Positions 52,462 to 61,311 of a DNA stretch of 64,000 nucleotides are shown here, piece by piece (position 1 is the first letter of the stretch; each line of letters opens with the position of its first letter). Both the position numbers and the translations under genes were made by a program. Below the pieces are notes generated by a model. The model saw only the letters and a program-made list of their open reading frames with translations. It had not been told where the DNA came from and searched no databases. Source of the DNA: Labrenzia sp. THAF82 (GTDB lineage: Bacteria > Pseudomonadota > Alphaproteobacteria > Rhizobiales > Stappiaceae); the NCBI RefSeq assembly GCF_009363435.1, contig NZ_CP045354.1, positions 1,702,501 to 1,766,500 on the forward strand, given 5' to 3'.

Positions 52462-53355
52462 CTAGTTTTTTGTTCTGAGCAGTTCCGACTTTCCTTTGAG
52501 GGCGCCGCCAAGGTGGTGGCGCATGGCATAGGATGCCTCCGCGATCTCTGCGCGTTCCAGATGACCTATGATTTCCAAGTGGCCATTGGTCTGTTCGACA
52601 AAGCGGTCCCGGCTGACCACGGCCTTGTATTCCAGCAGTCGGCGCATCTGATTGACGCGCACAAGTGCCATGTGGAAATGCGGGTTGCCGGAGAACTTGA
52701 TGAGTTCCTCGTGAAAACGCGCACCGACTGACAAAAGGTGCTCGACACTGTTGTTCTCAATCTCGTGGTCCAGCAGGCGTTGTTGTTCATCTTTGAGAGA
52801 TGCGAGTATCTTCCAGTCAACGCTGTAGTCAGGGTCAAGCATTGCTGCGGGCTCAATCGCCATTCGAAAATGATAAATCTTGTCAAATGCTTCAGGGGTT
52901 TTGGCGACATCTAGAAACCGCCAGCCGTATCCGGGTTTTCTTTCGACCCAACCCTCGCGGACAGCACGGACCAGAATATCCTGGAGACGTCCTCGCGAGA
53001 GATCATATTTTTCACGAAGGTATTGTTCAGTCACCTCGTCTGGCAACCGATCCGTTCGCCAGTCCTCAGCTATTCGCAGGTAAACGGACGAGTCGTCCGG
53101 TGCCATAGCTTTCAGAATATCCGCAGAGGCTGGCTTGGGCTCAGTTTCCGAAACAAAATAGCCGCGATTGGTGCGTTTTTCGACAAGGCCGGCCTTTTCC
53201 AGCATTTCCAACGCTTCGCGAACCGGTGAGCGGGACACGCCGAATTCGTCAGCAACATTCTGTGCGCTGATATGTGCGCCGGCGCCTAAAGACCTGGACG
53301 TGATCTTCTGGGAAAGTCCATGGGCCACTTTTGCGGCTAGTTGATTGGTTTTCAT
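52462..53355 (-). CDS. GntR-family regulator with tandem winged helices and FCD-like domain
   Basis: A 297-residue regulator. The first GntR winged helix reads SAQNVADEFGVSRSPVREALEMLEKAGLVEKR. A second winged-helix-like segment is near residues 100-150 (TEQYLREKYDLSRGRLQDILVRAVREGWVERKPGYGW). The C-terminal part has D, H and H residues of FCD (FRMAIEPA, FHEELIKF, NGHLEII, MRHHLGG). This layout matches the GntR at 16402. It is transcribed toward the tetronate operon and away from the TTT transporter, and should control both. Confidence 0.82.
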   Translation of the reverse strand: MKTNQLAAKVAHGLSQKITSRSLGAGAHISAQNVADEFGVSRSPVREALEMLEKAGLVEKRTNRGYFVSETEPKPASADILKAMAPDDSSVYLRIAEDWRTDRLPDEVTEQYLREKYDLSRGRLQDILVRAVREGWVERKPGYGWRFLDVAKTPEAFDKIYHFRMAIEPAAMLDPDYSVDWKILASLKDEQQRLLDHEIENNSVEHLLSVGARFHEELIKFSGNPHFHMALVRVNQMRRLLEYKAVVSRDRFVEQTNGHLEIIGHLERAEIAEASYAMRHHLGGALKGKSELLRTKN

Positions 53356-53527
53356 TGCGTTCTTCTAGTCCGATCACTGAGGCTGATGGTCACTTTCACG
53401 TCTGAAATAAAGCCATAAATCCAAACTTAACGCAATGATTGGTTTTTTTTTGATTGACATCCAATTTGACTTCCTCTTTATTGCACGTATTCAGCAAAAA
53501 ATGCAAATTGATCTAAGGGAGGAAGCC

Positions 53528-54490
53528 ATGATCATGCGTTCCACGATTGCTGCCGCTGCGACGGCGGTTATTGTTGCTGCTTCGGGAGTGACGGCATTCG
53601 CAGCCGACTATCCGCAAGAGCGGTTGACCTACACAGTTGCGTTCGGGCCGGGAGGCGGCAACGACCGAATGTCGCGCACGATTGTCGATATCTTGAACAA
53701 GTACGACCTTTATCCGAACGACATCGTGGTGGAGAACCGCGAAGGTGGGAGTGGAGCGGTTGGCTTCAGCTACGTGAAGCGCCAGGCTGGCAATCCCTAT
53801 TCCGCGACATCAACCAGCGGAAACTTTCTCGGCACGCCTTTGGTTGCCGATACCGACTGGACCTACAAGGACTTCACGCCTGTTGGGCTTCTTGCAAGCG
53901 ATGCAATGTTTCTGGTTGTGCGCAGCGACTCCGATTTCAAGAACCTCGACGATGTTGTTAAGGCGGCTAAGGAAGTTCGCTTCACGATTGCAGGCAGCGG
54001 ATCTGCCGGCCCTGAGCGGGTAACCGCCAGCCTCTTTGCTAATGCCGCTGATATTGAATACGAATATGTGCCGATCGGATCTGGAGGTGAGCTGGTCACG
54101 GCATTGACCTCGGGCAGTGTCGACGCGGTCGTTGCCAATCCCTCCGAAGTTGCCGGGCAGATCGATGCGGGAACGTTCACGGCACTCGCATTTTCAGATT
54201 CCGCACGCAGCACGAACCACCCCGATATCCCGACATTCAGAGAACTTGGCTATGATTTCGATTTCTCGTTGCCGCGCGGCGTGGTGCTGGCACCCGATCT
54301 CGATCCGTCTGTCCAGGAATGGTGGGTTGCCACATTGAAAGAGGCAGTTTCAAAGCCGGAATGGCAGGACTATCTCGTGAAGAACGGCATGTCAGGCAAT
54401 CCGATTTGGGGTGCGGAATTCGGAACTTATCTGGAAGCCACCAGCGCAAAGTATGAAGCCGTCCTGAAGGAAATTGGCGCGATCAACTGA
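53528..54490 (+). CDS. tctC: Tripartite tricarboxylate transporter substrate-binding protein (TctC)
   Basis: A 320-residue periplasmic receptor of the Bug/TctC type. A signal peptide covers about residues 1-27 (VTAFAADYP). The first strand YTVAFGPGGGNDRMSRTI is the conserved ligand-holding loop, and SGSVDAVVANPSEVAGQIDAG is the second. Start ATG 53528 follows GGGAGGAAG. It delivers an organic acid to TctAB. The tetronate operon next door suggests a four-carbon sugar acid. Confidence 0.85.
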   Translation: MIMRSTIAAAATAVIVAASGVTAFAADYPQERLTYTVAFGPGGGNDRMSRTIVDILNKYDLYPNDIVVENREGGSGAVGFSYVKRQAGNPYSATSTSGNFLGTPLVADTDWTYKDFTPVGLLASDAMFLVVRSDSDFKNLDDVVKAAKEVRFTIAGSGSAGPERVTASLFANAADIEYEYVPIGSGGELVTALTSGSVDAVVANPSEVAGQIDAGTFTALAFSDSARSTNHPDIPTFRELGYDFDFSLPRGVVLAPDLDPSVQEWWVATLKEAVSKPEWQDYLVKNGMSGNPIWGAEFGTYLEATSAKYEAVLKEIGAIN

Positions 54491-54505
54491 TCTGCGCTTC
54501 CAACG

Positions 54506-54538
54506 CGCATGGGCTGGAATTGTTGCCTTGCCCATGCG
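54506..54538. repeat. Hairpin between tctC and tctB
   Basis: CGCATGGGC (54506-54514) and GCCCATGCG (54530-54538) form a nine-pair stem around a 15-base loop. It starts 15 bases after the tctC stop codon. Confidence 0.6.
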
Positions 54539-54565
54539 TCCTTCAAGTGTGAGCGAGAAATCAAG

Positions 54566-55093
54566 ATGAAGAAGTGGTTTGCCGGGGCACTGCTTTTGGT
54601 TGCCCTGGGTTACACGATTTACGGCACATCGACCCTGACGCTCTATACTCAGTCTGGTCGTCCGGCGGCAGGATTCTTCCCCCTCATGATCGGCTTGTTG
54701 CTGGTCGTGTCCTGCTCGATAAACCTCTGGTTTGATATCAGGGAGTGGTTCCAGGAGCGTACATCAGGAAGCGGTCATACACACCAACCGGAACCGGCTG
54801 CAGAAGGTACGGCTGAAGCCTTGGGCCTAGACACTCACACTATCGATGGCGGGCAGGAACATGCCCGGGATGTTGTGATCGTCTTCGCTTATATCTGCGG
54901 CTTCGTGGCGGCGCTCAAGATAGTTGGCGCTCTTTTGGCGATGGTAGCCTTCATGCTGGCATTCCTCTTCACATTCGATCGGTCCAGGCCAGTCACCAAC
55001 ATCCTCTACAGTCTTGCGCTGCCAGGTTTCCTGTACTGGCTTTTCAAGATCCTTCTGAATGCCTCTCTGCCTCTGAGCCCACTGGGCTTTTGA
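54566..55093 (+). CDS. tctB: Tripartite tricarboxylate transporter small membrane subunit (TctB)
   Basis: A 175-residue protein with four predicted helices. The RPAAGFFPLMIGLLLVV segment is the TctB landmark, and a hydrophilic loop of about 45 residues precedes the last two helices. The ATG at 54566 fits the length; an earlier in-frame ATG at 54509 lies inside the hairpin. It partners with TctA. Confidence 0.82.
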   Translation: MKKWFAGALLLVALGYTIYGTSTLTLYTQSGRPAAGFFPLMIGLLLVVSCSINLWFDIREWFQERTSGSGHTHQPEPAAEGTAEALGLDTHTIDGGQEHARDVVIVFAYICGFVAALKIVGALLAMVAFMLAFLFTFDRSRPVTNILYSLALPGFLYWLFKILLNASLPLSPLGF

Positions 55094-55123
55094 TCAAGAC
55101 ACGCCGTCAATCGAGTGCGATCC

Positions 55124-56662
55124 ATGTTCAGCGAAGTTATCTCCAACCTTTCTCTCGGCCTCAGCATCGCAGCTTCACCTGAAGGGCTGCTGTTTCTTCT
55201 GCTTGGCGCTTTTGTCGGCATGATTGTCGGCCTGTTCCCGGGCTTTGGTCCGGCAGCTGGCATTGCTGTACTCTTGCCCCTTACATTCGGTCTTGATCCG
55301 ACCACGGCCATCATCATGCTCGCCGGCATTTATTATGGTTCGATGTATGGCGGTACCATCACGTCGATCCTGATCAATACGCCCGGTGAATCGGCAACCG
55401 TTGCCTCGACGCTCGATGGCTATCCGCTGGCGCAAAAGGGACGCGCTGGCCCGGCTCTTGTGATGCAGGCGATCGCCTCCTTCTTCGGGGGCACCATCGG
55501 TGTGCTTCTGATCACGGCTCTTGCGCCGTCGTTGGCGAACTTCGCTTCCAAGTTCGGTCCGTCGGAATACTTCCTGATCATTGCCATCGGGTTGCTCATG
55601 CTGACAACCATGATGGGCGACAACAAATTCAAGGGGTTCATTTCCGCCCTGATCGGATTTGCGGTTGGCAGTGTTGGCGTCGACGTGATGAGCGGGCAGC
55701 AGCGGTTCACTTTCGGCTCACCGGAATTGATCGGCGGTGTCTATTTCGTTGCCGTTGCGATTGGTCTCTTTGGTATCGGTGAACTCTTGCACTGTATCTT
55801 GAACGGCCAACATCGTCAGCCGGCTGAAAAGCTGCGCATCAGTTTCCGTGACAAGGAATTCTGGCCGACACGCAAGGATTACGCTGAATCCAAATTCACG
55901 TTTTTTCGCGGTTCAGCCATTGGTTTTCTGGCGGGTGTGCTGCCGGGATCGGGTGCAACACTCGGGTCAATCATCGGCTATTCGGTGGAAAAGAAAGTCG
56001 CCAAGGACCCCGAGAATTTCGGCAAAGGCGAAATGCGCGGTCTGGTGGCACCTGAAGCGGCCAACAATGCGGCTTCAGCCGGTGCCATGGTTCCCTTGTT
56101 GTCGTTAGGTATTCCAGGGTCCGGCGCGACGGCAGTATTGCTCGGTGCCTTCATGATGTGGGGGCTGCAGCCCGGGCCGCTGCTGATCGTCAATGACCCG
56201 GGGTTTGTGTGGGGTCTGATTGCCAGTATGTATCTCGGCAACATGTTCCTGATCGCCCTCAGCATTTTTGCGATACCGCTGTTCGTGAAGTTTCTGGATA
56301 TCCCCTATCTTCACGTTGTTCCCGTTATCGTCCTTTTGTGTGTGATCGGTGCTTTTGCGATCAATGCAAGTATCGTGGAGACATGGATACTTGTCTTCAG
56401 CGGTGCCGTCGGCTTTGCCATGAAAAAGTTCGGGTATTCGCCAGCTGCGACGGTTCTGGCACTGGTGCTGGGATCCATGGCTGAAGAAACGTTTCTCCAG
56501 TCCTACATCATTTCGCAAGGCACATTGAGTGTGTTCTGGGAACGTCCCGTGTCACTGGTTCTGAGTATCATTTTGCTCTGTATCGTGCTTGCACCGTTGA
56601 TCTTCAAACTGGGGCAGCGCTTTTTCGGAAAATCGGTAAAGCATTTGGCGCACCAGAAATAG
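55124..56662 (+). CDS. tctA: Tripartite tricarboxylate transporter large membrane subunit (TctA)
   Basis: A 512-residue protein with about 12 predicted helices. The family signatures GLFPGFGPAAGIAVLLPLTFGLDPTTAIIMLAGIYYGSMYGGTITSILINTPGESATV and FLAGVLPGSGATLGSIIGYSVEKKV are intact. The start is ATG 55124, or GTG 55115. The translocation channel and the receptor are in one operon. Confidence 0.87.
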   Translation: MFSEVISNLSLGLSIAASPEGLLFLLLGAFVGMIVGLFPGFGPAAGIAVLLPLTFGLDPTTAIIMLAGIYYGSMYGGTITSILINTPGESATVASTLDGYPLAQKGRAGPALVMQAIASFFGGTIGVLLITALAPSLANFASKFGPSEYFLIIAIGLLMLTTMMGDNKFKGFISALIGFAVGSVGVDVMSGQQRFTFGSPELIGGVYFVAVAIGLFGIGELLHCILNGQHRQPAEKLRISFRDKEFWPTRKDYAESKFTFFRGSAIGFLAGVLPGSGATLGSIIGYSVEKKVAKDPENFGKGEMRGLVAPEAANNAASAGAMVPLLSLGIPGSGATAVLLGAFMMWGLQPGPLLIVNDPGFVWGLIASMYLGNMFLIALSIFAIPLFVKFLDIPYLHVVPVIVLLCVIGAFAINASIVETWILVFSGAVGFAMKKFGYSPAATVLALVLGSMAEETFLQSYIISQGTLSVFWERPVSLVLSIILLCIVLAPLIFKLGQRFFGKSVKHLAHQK

Positions 56663-56725
56663 ACGGCTGCGAGCGCCGACGCATTTTTTGGGTGTGCCCT
56701 CAAAACTGGAGTGTCGCTGACCGCC

Positions 56726-57292
56726 TCAGCTCAGCCGTCCCAGCAAAAGGGCAAGCGCATTGTCGAAGACGGCAGGTTCTTCTTGCGCACGCGCACTGAG
56801 TTGAGCGCCTTCCATCAACGACAGCGCTGCCTGGGCTTCCTTGCGCGGATCCTGAACATTTGAAATTGAACCATCGCCGCGTCCCCTTTCAAAGATCCGG
56901 GTCAGCACATTGAGTACCATTTTCCTGAATTCCGTGATCTCGCCGATCGCCGCCGGCGAAAGGCTTTCCCGGCTGCCGATGAAGGCAACACACAGACACA
57001 GGCTGTCGCCCTCGCTCATCGCAAGACGATAGATCTCAATGAGTTTGGATAGCTGCTCTGCCGCCTTCAAGGATGACCCTTCAATCTCTTCGCAAGCAGA
57101 TTGCAGCGTTTCCCGGTAGCGCTTCATCAAGGCTGCGGACAGTTCAGCCTTGGTTGCAAAGTGGTAGTGAATGCTTGCCTTGCGGATGCCGACGTCCTCG
57201 GACAGATCAGCGTAGCTGAACCCGTCAAATCCACGGCTTCTGACGGCTCGCTCCGCAGCATCCAGAAGTGCCGTTTTCGTATCCTTTGTCAT
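56726..57292 (-). CDS. TetR-family transcriptional regulator
   Basis: A 188-residue TetR protein with HTH DGFSYADLSEDVGIRKASIHYHFATKAELSAALMKRY (about residues 20-60) and a C-terminal all-helical ligand domain. It is the last gene of the four-gene operon and its start overlaps the amine oxidase stop by four bases. The palindrome CTACCTATCAATAGGTAG ahead of the operon probably is its own target. Confidence 0.83.
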   Translation of the reverse strand: MTKDTKTALLDAAERAVRSRGFDGFSYADLSEDVGIRKASIHYHFATKAELSAALMKRYRETLQSACEEIEGSSLKAAEQLSKLIEIYRLAMSEGDSLCLCVAFIGSRESLSPAAIGEITEFRKMVLNVLTRIFERGRGDGSISNVQDPRKEAQAALSLMEGAQLSARAQEEPAVFDNALALLLGRLS

Positions 57293-58362
57293 GCATCCAC
57301 CTGTGCTTCCTGCAGGATTTTATGCAACACATTCTCAGAGGCTTCCAGAGCTCCTTCCAGATAGCCCCCAAATTGGCTCGCAACTTCCGTTCCCCCGAAA
57401 AGCAGACGGTTGTCCCAAAGATCCGTCATCGCTTCGGGCAGGCCGTAACGGGGGTGGGCATATTGTGGTTGAAGGTCCAGTGCAGTCGCTGTCAAAGGGT
57501 CGAAAGCCCAGTCCTTTATGAGGAGTGCTTTGGGCTCCGCGGCACGGGGTCCAAACAGTCTTGCAAGTTGAGCGATCACTGCGCTGCGCAAACGTTTTTC
57601 ATCTTTCCTGTCGTCGGGGCGAACACCAATGAACCCGAAAAGCGCATAGGGACCGGTTGCCTCAGGTGAGGCGTCGTGAATTTCCACCATCGGGCCCACT
57701 CGGCTCATTGCATCGCCGGAAAGACCTGAGTTGCGCCAGAAAGGATCGTCATAAACGGCGACAGCTTTTGCTTGGCCGGCCATCCAGGTGGCAATGTCTG
57801 ACATTGCTGATACAGCAGCCTCTGAAAGAGGAGGTGAGAACGCGATCTGTTCAGCTGCGAGCCGCGGCGGCAAGGCAAGAACAACGCGTCTTGCCTTCAG
57901 GTTCTCGCCGTTTTGCGTGGTTGCCATAATGTGGTCCGCTCTTGCGTCAAGCGCGACCACCTTGGACGCCAGTTTCAGGTTCGTTTCCGGCAGACGCCTT
58001 TGAAGTGACGATATCAGTCTGCCAAGACCTCCTTTCAGCCGATAGGAGCCTTGCATGGACGCGAAGCCTTGACCCCTTTGAACGTTGCCACGTTCATCTT
58101 CGAAGGTCAGGTCGCCAGTTGCATACTGTTCGAATTTTTCCAGTCCGAGTTGGTCGATGAGGGCAGCAATGCGTGGCTGGCCAGGCCAGAACCAGGCGGG
58201 ACCGAGATCAAAGCGCTCGCGGTCGATTTCGTCAGAACGGATTCGGCCGCCAAATCGTTTTCTGGCGTCCAGCACAAGATAGGTTTGCCCCTTGGCTTCA
58301 AGGTGTGCTGCAAGGCTGAGCCCTGCGAGACCTCCCCCGACGATGAGTGTTTCCGTCAACAT
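57289..58362 (-). CDS. FAD-dependent amine oxidase-family oxidoreductase
   Basis: A 357-residue flavoprotein of the flavin monoamine oxidase group. FAD motif is IVGGGLAGLSLAAHLEAKG with LDARKRFGGRIRS next, the R-G-GRxxS site of amine oxidases, and a C-terminal LLFGGTEVASQFGGYLEGALEASENV that closes the flavin. It oxidises an amine or a hydrophobic substrate that cannot be named. The start at ATG 58362 overlaps the SDR stop by one base. No signal or membrane helix is visible. Confidence 0.8.
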   Translation of the reverse strand: MLTETLIVGGGLAGLSLAAHLEAKGQTYLVLDARKRFGGRIRSDEIDRERFDLGPAWFWPGQPRIAALIDQLGLEKFEQYATGDLTFEDERGNVQRGQGFASMQGSYRLKGGLGRLISSLQRRLPETNLKLASKVVALDARADHIMATTQNGENLKARRVVLALPPRLAAEQIAFSPPLSEAAVSAMSDIATWMAGQAKAVAVYDDPFWRNSGLSGDAMSRVGPMVEIHDASPEATGPYALFGFIGVRPDDRKDEKRLRSAVIAQLARLFGPRAAEPKALLIKDWAFDPLTATALDLQPQYAHPRYGLPEAMTDLWDNRLLFGGTEVASQFGGYLEGALEASENVLHKILQEAQVDA

Positions 58363-59045
58363 CAAAAGCCCTCGGTGGCGGGTCTGAGATCCAGCTCATG
58401 TGTCCAGGCGGATTTGGGTTGATGCGCGAGTTGCCAATAGCTTTCGGCAATGTCGACTGGCCGGATCATTTTCACAGGATCAAGCGCGTGCAAAGCGCGC
58501 GACCGCGGTGTGTCGATGATGCCGTCCAAAATGACATGAGAGACATGGATTCCGGCAGGTTGAAACTCGCGTGCCAAGGATTGGCTCAGGCCTCTTAGGG
58601 CAAATTTCGCAGAGGCAAACGCTGAAAAGCGTGCGCCGCCCCGAAGTGAGGCCGTCGCGCCAGATACGATAAAAGTGCCACCGCCGGCCGCGATCATTGG
58701 CTGGATCACTGACTGGGCGAGCAGTACCGCACTTTGAACCATCGACGCCCAGGTACTTTGGTGGTCGCCAAGAGACGTTTCCAAAAAGGGAGAGATGACG
58801 AGTTCCGCGGTGTTGTGGATCACAACTTTGGGAGCTTCATGCGCCTTGATAAGGTCCGCAATCGCATCCGGTACCGAAGTTTCATCGGCCAGGTCGAGTG
58901 TTTGAAACCGACCGGAAACCGCTTCAGGTTTGGTTCTGCCCAAGCCGACAACCTGGTATCCGCCGTTCTCAAAGCGCGCTGCAAGTGCCTGGCCAAGACC
59001 TGCGCCTGCACCTGCGACAATGGCAAGGGGTCTTTCAGAGTTCAT
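58362..59045 (-). CDS. Short-chain dehydrogenase-like protein
   Basis: A 227-residue SDR. The N-terminal motif is AGAGAGLGQALAARF. The catalytic Ser is present in VSGATASLRGG, but at the YxxxK position it reads FSAFASAKFALRG, with Phe and Ala around Lys and no Tyr. The active-site Tyr thus appears to be lost or shifted. It is in an operon with amine oxidase and cupin genes. This may be an altered or pseudo-enzyme. Confidence 0.75.
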   Translation of the reverse strand: MNSERPLAIVAGAGAGLGQALAARFENGGYQVVGLGRTKPEAVSGRFQTLDLADETSVPDAIADLIKAHEAPKVVIHNTAELVISPFLETSLGDHQSTWASMVQSAVLLAQSVIQPMIAAGGGTFIVSGATASLRGGARFSAFASAKFALRGLSQSLAREFQPAGIHVSHVILDGIIDTPRSRALHALDPVKMIRPVDIAESYWQLAHQPKSAWTHELDLRPATEGF

Positions 59046-59047
59046 TC

Positions 59048-59716
59048 TTAAACCTCCGGTGCCTTGGCGTAGGGCAGGTGTCCGGTTTTCATCCAGACCT
59101 TTGCACCATCATCGCCCGCATCCAGTGTCAAACTGTCTCCTGCAGGAAGGCGTAACCAGGATCCCTTTCTCAGGGTCTCGCGGCCACTTGTACCGCTGCC
59201 GGAAATGACCAGAAGTTCAATGCCGCCTTTGTCTTCTACCGCGAGGGTCGCGCCTGGATCGACCCGATGAAACGTGACCGTTTCACGCTTATCCTGGTGC
59301 AGCAACGCAGTTGCGACGCCGTCGTTCGTTTCACTCAGTTCGTCCGCCATGTTCTTGCGGAACTGCTTGCGGTCATCCATGTCGAATTGCCACAACTTCA
59401 CAAAGATCGTACAGCCGTCGTCTGATCCGGGTGTATGCGCTGAAGTTGGCGGGTTTCGCACGTAGGTGCCTTCCGGAAAGTCTCCGTGTTCGTCTTGAAA
59501 GACGCCGTCAAGCACGATGAATTCCTCGCCACCTGTGTGCGTGTGGGCGGAAAACTTGCTGCCCGGAGCATAGCGAACAATCGTTGTCGCCCGGGCGACT
59601 TCGCCACCGATCCGGTCGAGCATGCGCCGGTCGACGCCTTTCATCGGAGAGGCTTGCCATTCCAGTTCGTCTGAATGAACGACAACGCGTTCCGAAAAGT
59701 CAGCATTCAGTTCCAT
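59048..59716 (-). CDS. Double-cupin (ChrR-like) protein
   Basis: A 222-residue protein with two cupin domains. The first has the metal-binding H-x-H in [16 protein letters not shown] and a second His in SAHTPGS. The second starts about residue 130 and lacks the clear HxH, having [19 protein letters not shown]. Such proteins resemble the zinc-binding C-terminal domain of ChrR. The start is ATG 59716 with GGAGATC. It is the first gene after the TetR palindrome. A redox- or singlet-oxygen-response role is only an idea. Confidence 0.77.
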   Translation of the reverse strand: MELNADFSERVVVHSDELEWQASPMKGVDRRMLDRIGGEVARATTIVRYAPGSKFSAHTHTGGEEFIVLDGVFQDEHGDFPEGTYVRNPPTSAHTPGSDDGCTIFVKLWQFDMDDRKQFRKNMADELSETNDGVATALLHQDKRETVTFHRVDPGATLAVEDKGGIELLVISGSGTSGRETLRKGSWLRLPAGDSLTLDAGDDGAKVWMKTGHLPYAKAPEV

Positions 59717-59819
59717 GCCGGATCTCCATCTGGTGCGACCGTTGTTAAGAAAACGCGCAGGGCTTGGTCGGTGGCCGTGCTCCCGCAGCGCAAGTGTACA
59801 CAAGATAATGAAAATTTAT

Positions 59820-59837
59820 CTACCTATCAATAGGTAG
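59820..59837. promoter_or_regulatory. CTACCTATCAATAGGTAG, TetR-type operator
   Basis: Two seven-base arms (CTACCTA and TAGGTAG) are separated by TCAA. This TACCTA/TAGGTA arrangement is common for TetR-family operators. It lies 104 bases upstream of the cupin gene start, before the operon that ends with the TetR gene. Confidence 0.7.
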
Positions 59838-59890
59838 TTTAGGAATATGTTCTTTTGACCCTTCTCGCAAGCTGTGCCCATCGAAGTCTG

Positions 59891-61279
59891 TCAGCTGTAT
59901 ATGTTGTGTTCCAGCGTATGGGCGAGGAGTTGCAGTGACGTTTTGAGTTCATCGCGGGTGATCCGCCCGCCCAGACAGACCCTGATATGTTCGCTGGGAT
60001 TTCCTTCGACGGTAAATGGGTCACTCGGGACGAGGCCGATGCCCTTCCCGGACATCTGACCGACAACAGCTGCTCTGGAAAGGTTTGGCGGCAGCTTTAG
60101 CCAGATGTTGAAGCTGACCGGATCTGCGGCAAAGCTAAAACCGGTCAGGATTTCGGTAGCCAATGCTTGACGCGCTTTTGTTTCCGTTCGGATGAAGCGG
60201 CGAATGTGATCTGCCGTGCCATCCTGGATCCACCTTGTCGCGAGTGCCATGGTCACCGGTGAGGCCATGACCGTCATGGATTGAATTGCGGATGTGAAGC
60301 TCAGGGCTGCCTTGGTGTCCGGTGCAACGACATACGCGAGGCGAAGACCGGCGCCGATACACTTGGCCAGACCGCCAATGTGCCACGTGAGTTCCGGAAC
60401 CGCCGCCGCAAATGGAGATGGCGCATGTTCTGGAATAAATCCGTATGCGTCGTCTTCAATCAGGGGCAGATTGTGGCGTTTGAGAACGGCAGCAATTTCA
60501 AGTCGTCGTTCTTGCGGGATTGTCAGGGTCGTTGGGTTTTGAAGTGTGGGGTTCAGGTAAAGCGCTTTCGGATTGTGGGCCCGAATGGCATCTTCCAGAG
60601 CGTCAGGCTTAATGCCGTGTTCGTCGCTCTCAAGACCAATGAGTTTAAGGCCGAGTGAGCGGGCAATGGTCCTGATGCCTGGATAGGTAACCGCTTCACT
60701 CAGAACGGTGTCGCCGGGCTCTGCAAGCATGTTGAGAATTGTCATCATGGCGGGATGTGCGCCAGGGGTGATGAAAACCCGTTCCAGCGATGGCACCATT
60801 CCCCGCATGCTGAGCCATGAAGATGCTGCCTCTTTGTCGACTTCGGTTCCTGTTCCGTTTTGATATCGCAGCAGGGAAATCAGGTTTCCTGAAACCACCG
60901 AAAGGCCGGCCTGCATGCGTTCAATGAGATCCGGATTGTCTGTCTCCGGCGGCAGATTCATGTTCAAGTCCACCTGCTCTGCGCGACGCGGCTCGCTCTC
61001 GATAGCTGGTCCCTTGATTGTCTTTATGAACGTTCCGCGTCCGACATGGCTCTCTACAAGGCCTCTTTCGCGTGCTTCGACGTAGCCGCGCGACACGGTC
61101 GTAAAATCCACCCCGAGAATATCGGCCAGCTTTCGCTGAGGCGGTAGCCGGTCCCCCGGCATAAGGATTCCCTTTTGAAGATCTGCTGCGATCAGGTCTG
61201 CGATTTCGATGTATCGCGGTTTGCCGCTTTCGGGCAGGGCGGGTTTCCAGTTCTTCATTCCGAATCCGGGCATGTCCAT
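59891..61279 (-). CDS. MocR-family (GntR-aminotransferase fusion) regulator
   Basis: A 462-residue fusion. The N-terminal GntR winged helix is PPQRKLADILGVDFTTVSRGYVEARERGLVESHVGRGTF. The C-terminal fold-type I aminotransferase domain keeps the PLP residues: Asp in LIEDDAYGF and Lys in GLAKCIGAGLRLAY. The family regulates by direct repeats and often senses PLP or an amino compound. It is divergent from the Nit1 cluster with a repeat-rich gap of about 259 bases, so it probably controls that cluster. ATG 61279 follows AGGA. Confidence 0.86.
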   Translation of the reverse strand: MDMPGFGMKNWKPALPESGKPRYIEIADLIAADLQKGILMPGDRLPPQRKLADILGVDFTTVSRGYVEARERGLVESHVGRGTFIKTIKGPAIESEPRRAEQVDLNMNLPPETDNPDLIERMQAGLSVVSGNLISLLRYQNGTGTEVDKEAASSWLSMRGMVPSLERVFITPGAHPAMMTILNMLAEPGDTVLSEAVTYPGIRTIARSLGLKLIGLESDEHGIKPDALEDAIRAHNPKALYLNPTLQNPTTLTIPQERRLEIAAVLKRHNLPLIEDDAYGFIPEHAPSPFAAAVPELTWHIGGLAKCIGAGLRLAYVVAPDTKAALSFTSAIQSMTVMASPVTMALATRWIQDGTADHIRRFIRTETKARQALATEILTGFSFAADPVSFNIWLKLPPNLSRAAVVGQMSGKGIGLVPSDPFTVEGNPSEHIRVCLGGRITRDELKTSLQLLAHTLEHNIYS

Positions 61280-61311
61280 TTGTTGCGTCCTGTGTAGCAG
61301 AATTGATTCTG

